From positions 1 to 9,642 of the forward strand of contig CAZFYG010000024.1 in the NCBI GenBank assembly GCA_964523375.1: DNA of 9,642 nt. The letters are read 5' to 3'. The position numbers were made by a program, and so were the translations under genes. The notes beneath the pieces were generated by a model. It did no database searches and was not told the origin of the DNA. It saw only the letters and a list, made by a program, of their open reading frames with translations. Position 1 is the first letter of the stretch. Each line of letters begins with the position of its first letter. The DNA is from CAJQGY01 sp964523375. Lineage in GTDB: Bacteria; Pseudomonadota; Gammaproteobacteria; Magnimaribacterales; D2472. Shown piece by piece: positions 6,447 to 9,642 of this stretch.

Positions 6447-8183
6447 TTGAAACTATCTGGCGCAGATATGCTAATGCAAGCACTCCATGAAGAGAGTGTT
6501 GAGCTTATTTTTGGTTATCCTGGTGGGGCTGCGCTTCATGTATATGATGCCGTTTTTAGGCAAGATAAAATTGATCATATACTTGTTAGACATGAGCAAG
6601 GCGCAACTCATGCAGCGGATGGTTATGCCAGATCAACTGGGAAACCTGGAGTAGTCTTAGTAACATCCGGTCCTGGCGCAACAAATGCAGTTACTGGAAT
6701 TGCAACGGCTTTCATGGATTCTATCCCAATGGTTATTCTTTCATGCCAAGTAGCTTCTCATTTAATTGGTACAGATGCTTTTCAGGAAACAGATATGATT
6801 GGAATATCCAGGCCAATCGTTAAGCATAGTTTTTCTATTGAAGATCCTAATGAGATTCCAAAAATTATAAAAGAAGCTTTTCATATTGCAACAACTGGGA
6901 GACAGGGGCCTGTAGTTATTGATATACCTAAAGACATGACTGCGCCTGATAAAACGTTCAATTATGATTACCCTTCTAAAGTAGATATTAGATCATATAA
7001 ACCTCCAGTTGCTCCAAGTGACAATCAAGTACAAAGAGCAGTTGAGGCAATTTTAGCCTCTAAGAAACCAGTTTTATATGCGGGCGGCGGTGCCATATCT
7101 AGCAATGCATCATCTGAATTAATAAAGCTGAATAAGATTTTAAAAGCACCAGTAACAAATACGCTTATGGGGCTGGGGGTCTATCCTGCATCTGACCCAT
7201 ACTTTTTAGGCATGCTTGGAATGCATGGAACCTATCAAGCAAATATGGCCATGCATAATGCTGATTTGATTATAGCAATTGGCGCAAGATTTGATGATCG
7301 TATTACTAATACACCAAGTCTTTTTGCACCCAATGCGAAAATCATACATTTAGATATTGATTATTCATCTGTATCAAAAATTATAGAAGCAAACATTGCT
7401 CTCTTTGGTGAGGTGAAGAATTCTTTAAATAAGATTATTGATAAATTAAATGATGGCTCTAGTAATCATAACCCTGAAAAATTTATCCCATGGTTAAATG
7501 AAATATCAGAATGGAAGGCACTTCATGGTTTAAATCACGATCTGTATTTAGATCAAACTGATAATAATATGATTTTGCCACAGCAGGTTGTTCAGCATGT
7601 TTATCAAGAAACTGAAGGGAATGCTTTTGTAACTTCTGATGTAGGCCAACATCAAATGTTTGCAGCGCAATACTACCACTTTGATGAACCAAGAAAATGG
7701 ATAAATTCTGGCAGCATGGGAACAATGGGTTTTGGTCTGCCAGCAGCCATGGGCGTTAAATTAGCACATCCTAAAGAAGAGGTTGTTTGCATTACTGGAG
7801 AAGGAAGTATTCAGATGTGTATACAAGAGCTTTCAACATGCCTGCAGTACAATCTCCCAATTAAAATTATTAACATAAACAATGAAGCGCTGGGCATGGT
7901 AAAGCAATGGCAGGATATGAACTATGGCGGCCGTCATTCTGAAAGCACCTACCAAAACTCTCTCCCAAATTTTGTAGAGCTGGCAAGATCTTTTGGTCAT
8001 GAAGGAATTAAAATTGAAAAAAACTCAGATCTAAAAGAAGGGCTAAAAAAAGCATTTTCATTAAAAGATAAATTAGTTTTTGTAGATATATATGTAGACC
8101 CGTCTGAGCATGTCTATCCAATGCTTGTAGCTCCAAATGGCAGCCTTAAAGATATATGGTTAGGCAAAGATAAAAAAGCATGA
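6447..8183 (+). CDS. ilvI: Acetolactate synthase, large (catalytic) subunit
   Basis: The 578-residue enzyme (E. coli IlvI 574) condenses pyruvate with pyruvate or 2-oxobutyrate, using thiamine diphosphate, Mg2+ and FAD. This is the first common step of valine/leucine and isoleucine synthesis. The N-terminal TPP domain contains FGYPGGAALHVYDA and the catalytic E50 in RHEQGATHAADGYA, plus GTDAFQETD. The central FAD-binding domain contains GARFDDRITN (279-288). The C-terminal TPP domain contains GEGSIQM (451-457) with N478-N479 closing the metal/TPP motif, and GMVKQWQD (483-490). GEG in place of GDG is, as I recall, usual in pseudomonad-type IlvI. A103 sits at the position of plant Pro197 (QVASHLIG), again as in E. 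coli IlvI. The start is TTG: an in-frame TGA at 6441-6443 rules out anything further upstream, and LSGAD directly after TTG matches family N-termini. The next ATG (6468) would cut this motif off. The small-subunit gene overlaps the stop by ATGA. Confidence 0.95.
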   Translation: MKLSGADMLMQALHEESVELIFGYPGGAALHVYDAVFRQDKIDHILVRHEQGATHAADGYARSTGKPGVVLVTSGPGATNAVTGIATAFMDSIPMVILSCQVASHLIGTDAFQETDMIGISRPIVKHSFSIEDPNEIPKIIKEAFHIATTGRQGPVVIDIPKDMTAPDKTFNYDYPSKVDIRSYKPPVAPSDNQVQRAVEAILASKKPVLYAGGGAISSNASSELIKLNKILKAPVTNTLMGLGVYPASDPYFLGMLGMHGTYQANMAMHNADLIIAIGARFDDRITNTPSLFAPNAKIIHLDIDYSSVSKIIEANIALFGEVKNSLNKIIDKLNDGSSNHNPEKFIPWLNEISEWKALHGLNHDLYLDQTDNNMILPQQVVQHVYQETEGNAFVTSDVGQHQMFAAQYYHFDEPRKWINSGSMGTMGFGLPAAMGVKLAHPKEEVVCITGEGSIQMCIQELSTCLQYNLPIKIININNEALGMVKQWQDMNYGGRHSESTYQNSLPNFVELARSFGHEGIKIEKNSDLKEGLKKAFSLKDKLVFVDIYVDPSEHVYPMLVAPNGSLKDIWLGKDKKA

Positions 8184-8467
8184 ATAAGAGAAATATACTA
8201 ATTATTTTAGAAAATAAACCAGGCGCTCTAGCTAGGGTGGTAGGGCTATTTCACCAACGGGGATATAACATAGCTAGCCTTCATGTTGATGCTGTTGAAG
8301 ATGTATCTCAATATTCTTGGCTAGAAAATGATCTTACTATAAATCTAAAGCCTAATGAGGTCTCTGAAATGACAATATCCACCTCAGTTAGCGATACTTT
8401 GCTAACTCAAATTTTAAGACAAATAAATAAACTTATTGATGTTCTCTATGCAGAGGAAAAGAAATAA
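8180..8467 (+). CDS. ilvN: Acetolactate synthase, small (regulatory) subunit, short single-ACT form
   Basis: The 95-residue protein would bind the large subunit, raise its activity and confer valine feedback inhibition. One ACT domain is visible. NILIILENKPGALARVVGLF (5-24) and HQRGYNIASLHV (25-36) match IlvH/IlvN closely and keep the effector-contacting N12, G15 and N30 positions. QINKLIDVLYAEE near the end matches the last helix and strand of the ACT domain. There are two oddities. First, residues 37-63 form a 27-residue segment where E. coli IlvH has about 10, so there is an insertion of about 17 residues in the loop before MTIST. Second, the second half of IlvH (about 80 residues) is absent, and the TAA is followed 20 nt later by ilvC, leaving no remnant. 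Its length is like E. coli IlvN (about 96) although its partner is IlvI-type; ilvH is an alternative name. ATGA overlap with the large-subunit gene implies coupled translation. Confidence 0.88.
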   Translation: MNKRNILIILENKPGALARVVGLFHQRGYNIASLHVDAVEDVSQYSWLENDLTINLKPNEVSEMTISTSVSDTLLTQILRQINKLIDVLYAEEKK

Positions 8468-8475
8468 AAAAAATT

Positions 8476-8481
8476 AAAGGA
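8476..8481 (+). promoter_or_regulatory. Strong ribosome binding site of ilvC
   Basis: AAAGGA lies 6 nt before the ilvC ATG, within the 20-nt gap after the small-subunit stop. It is the only textbook Shine-Dalgarno sequence I find at a gene start in this window. It confirms the start at 8488 and suggests that ilvC is translated independently and strongly, not by coupling. Confidence 0.85.
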
Positions 8482-8487
8482 AAATCT

Positions 8488-9531
8488 ATGAAAATTTATT
8501 ATGAAGAAGATGCCAATATAGAAATTATTAAAAATATGAATGTTTCTATAATAGGTTATGGTTCACAAGGGCATGCTCATGCAAATAATTTACACGACTC
8601 TGGAGTAAATATTACTGTTGGTCTCAGAGAAGGGTCAGTATCATGGGCTAAAGCTGAAGAGGCTGGTTTAAAAGTTGCAAATGTTGCTGATTCAGTCAAA
8701 GGTGCCGACTTGGTTATGATATTAACACCGGATGAGTTTCAAGCTGCCATTTACAACAATGAAATTAAACCAAATCTAAAGGATGATGCAATACTTGCAT
8801 TTGCACATGGCTTTAATGTTCATTTTAAAAAAATAACACCTGAAAAGGGCCACAGCGTAATAATGATTGCACCAAAAGGTCCTGGGCATACAGTTCGAAG
8901 CACTTATGAGAATGGTGGTGGAGTTCCATCTTTAATAGCCATTTATGAAGATGCCACTTCCGATAAAAGTTTTAATGCTAAAGATGTAGCTTTGTCATAT
9001 GCAAAAGCAAATGGTGGCACAAGAGCAGGTGTTCTTGAAACATCTTTTAAAGAAGAAACAGAAACAGATTTATTTGGAGAGCAGGCAGTTTTGTGCGGTG
9101 GAATTACAGCTCTTATAAAAGCAGGTTATGAAACACTCGTTGAGGCTGGCTATAGTCCTGAGATGGCATATTTTGAATGTTTGCATGAAACAAAATTAAT
9201 TACAGATCTAATTCAAGAGGGCGGTATTGCTAATATGCATTATTCAATATCTAATACAGCGGAATATGGTGATTACCTAAGCGGACCAAAAGTCATAACA
9301 TCTGACACTAAAGAAGCAATGAAAGGAATTTTAGAAAATATCCAATCTGGAAATTTTGCGAATGATTTCTTAAATGACTGCCGTCAGAGCAATGATGGTT
9401 CAGGTGGTCCATTCATGAAATCAAGCCGTGAAGCTACCAAAAATCACCCTATAGAGCTTGTAGGAAGTGAGCTTAGATCTAAGATGAAATTCTTGAATAC
9501 AAAGAAATTAGTAGATAAACAAAAAAATTAA
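8488..9531 (+). CDS. ilvC: Ketol-acid reductoisomerase (class I, NADP+-type)
   Basis: The 347-residue enzyme (class I family about 330-340) converts 2-acetolactate or 2-aceto-2-hydroxybutyrate into the dihydroxy acids of valine/isoleucine synthesis, acting right after acetolactate synthase. The N-terminal Rossmann fold has the nucleotide motif GYGSQGHAHANNL (23-35). The cofactor loop VGLREGSVSWAKAE has R47, S50 and S52, which fits NADPH preference. Active-site histidine H107 lies in AFAHGFN. The C-terminal knotted domain supplies the metal ligands D194 and E198 (TDLFGEQ), E230 and E234 (YFECLHE), and the substrate-contact segment YSISNTAEYGDY (252-263). A small insertion of about five residues near 154-163 (EDATSDKSFN) accounts for part of the extra length. 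The start is fixed by the AAAGGA ribosome site. It is the last gene of the ilv operon, with the rRNA-operon leader following almost at once and no dedicated terminator. Confidence 0.97.
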   Translation: MKIYYEEDANIEIIKNMNVSIIGYGSQGHAHANNLHDSGVNITVGLREGSVSWAKAEEAGLKVANVADSVKGADLVMILTPDEFQAAIYNNEIKPNLKDDAILAFAHGFNVHFKKITPEKGHSVIMIAPKGPGHTVRSTYENGGGVPSLIAIYEDATSDKSFNAKDVALSYAKANGGTRAGVLETSFKEETETDLFGEQAVLCGGITALIKAGYETLVEAGYSPEMAYFECLHETKLITDLIQEGGIANMHYSISNTAEYGDYLSGPKVITSDTKEAMKGILENIQSGNFANDFLNDCRQSNDGSGGPFMKSSREATKNHPIELVGSELRSKMKFLNTKKLVDKQKN

Positions 9532-9540
9532 AAAAAAAGG

Positions 9541-9577
9541 TATCTTCTTTAGTATAACTTAGTTAGAATACGCGTCC
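9541..9577 (+). promoter_or_regulatory. Candidate rRNA operon promoter with GC-rich discriminator
   Basis: TAGAAT (9564-9569) is a 5-of-6 match to the -10 consensus and is followed directly by the GC-rich ACGCGTCC, the kind of discriminator seen at stringently controlled rRNA and tRNA promoters. A-rich DNA just upstream (about 9521-9538) could act as an UP element. The -35 is poor: TATCTT at 9541-9546 with a 17-bp spacer. The order -10, GC-rich discriminator, hairpin, boxA parallels E. coli rrn P2. No more upstream promoter (P1) can be recognised, since ilvC ends at 9531. Confidence 0.55.
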
Positions 9578-9642
9578 GTCCTTGAGACGGTTGTTCTTTA
9601 AAAATATTTGGTTACTCGTGTGGGTGTTCAAAATACGAGAAA
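9571..9642 (+). other. Ribosomal RNA operon leader with boxB-like hairpin, boxA and boxC antitermination signals
   Basis: CCGTC (9576-9580) and GACGG (9586-9590) form a 5-bp hairpin with a CTTGA loop. It is followed at once by TTGTTCTTTAA (9591-9601), closely similar to the rrn boxA (TGCTCTTTAACA in E. coli). CGTGTGGGTGTTC (9617-9629) corresponds to the E. coli boxC region TGTGTGGGCACTC at a similar distance. These signals recruit Nus factors so that RNA polymerase reads through untranslated rRNA. CTCGT (9615-9619) and ACGAG (9635-9639) can pair around boxC. The 16S rRNA gene itself is not inside the window and should start shortly beyond the right edge. The match is to the leader in front of 16S and not to the 16S-23S spacer, because protein-coding DNA and a promoter lie just upstream. 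Confidence 0.82.

Noticed and set aside
7483..7725. Minus-strand open frame of 80 codons within ilvI
   Set aside because: It is antisense to conserved TPP-domain coding sequence, with no recognisable motif.
7801..7809. GEG in place of GDG in the acetolactate synthase TPP motif as a catalytic defect
   Set aside because: As I recall, pseudomonad-type IlvI proteins carry GEGSIQM, and all other active-site motifs are intact.
8180..8487. Small subunit of acetolactate synthase broken by a frameshift
   Set aside because: The frame runs to a clean stop after an intact ACT domain ending, and only 20 nt remain before ilvC, so no displaced C-terminal domain exists in any frame.
1..9642. Mobile element, prophage, toxin-antitoxin or defence system
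   Set aside because: No transposase, integrase, terminal inverted repeat, tRNA attachment site or defence-type gene is visible. The content is chromosomal housekeeping plus one efflux operon.

Overview
The window is AT-rich (about one third G+C by eye), densely packed chromosomal DNA from a Gram-negative bacterium. It encodes a BamD outer-membrane assembly lipoprotein, a tripartite RND efflux pair and gammaproteobacterial-type IlvI, IlvC and RluD proteins. Low G+C, very short intergenic gaps, few Shine-Dalgarno sequences and gammaproteobacterial-style proteins suggest a streamlined marine gammaproteobacterium such as SAR86. That placement is an inference from composition and protein style, not from a marker gene.

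Left part (1-4346): the 5' end of a TetR-family regulator gene reads leftward out of the window. It is divergent from a two-gene operon for an RND efflux pump: a periplasmic adaptor, then an inner-membrane AcrB-type transporter, overlapping by ATGA. The 92-bp gap between regulator and pump holds two perfect copies of a 20-bp sequence. Each copy is a near-palindrome, and together they overlap a promoter-like TTGACA/TAATAT pair. This is the layout of a locally repressed, drug-inducible efflux system. No outer-membrane channel gene is present, but the adaptor carries the R-L-S tip motif used to contact TolC-type channels.

Middle part (4336-6382): a small membrane protein with a four-cysteine tail (PP0621-like) follows bamD by 2 nt on the minus strand. 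Its 3' end overlaps the 3' end of the transporter gene by 11 bp. bamD is divergent from rluD (23S rRNA pseudouridine synthase) across an 80-bp gap. This block resembles the conserved gammaproteobacterial PP0621-bamD-rluD arrangement, but the usual next gene (pgeF/yfiH) is not found after rluD.

Right part (6447-9531): an ilv operon follows, encoding the acetolactate synthase large subunit (TTG start), a short single-ACT-domain small subunit and ketol-acid reductoisomerase. These catalyse or regulate the first two shared steps of valine/isoleucine synthesis. Only ilvC has a textbook Shine-Dalgarno sequence.

Right edge (9532-9642): immediately after ilvC comes a stretch matching the leader of a gammaproteobacterial ribosomal RNA operon. 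It has a -10 with a GC-rich discriminator, a small hairpin, boxA (TTGTTCTTTAA) and boxC (CGTGTGGGTGTTC). A 16S rRNA gene should begin shortly beyond the window. Most of the window is housekeeping. The items most worth a second look are the twin operators, the aberrant small subunit of acetolactate synthase, and the ilvC-rrn junction without a clear terminator.
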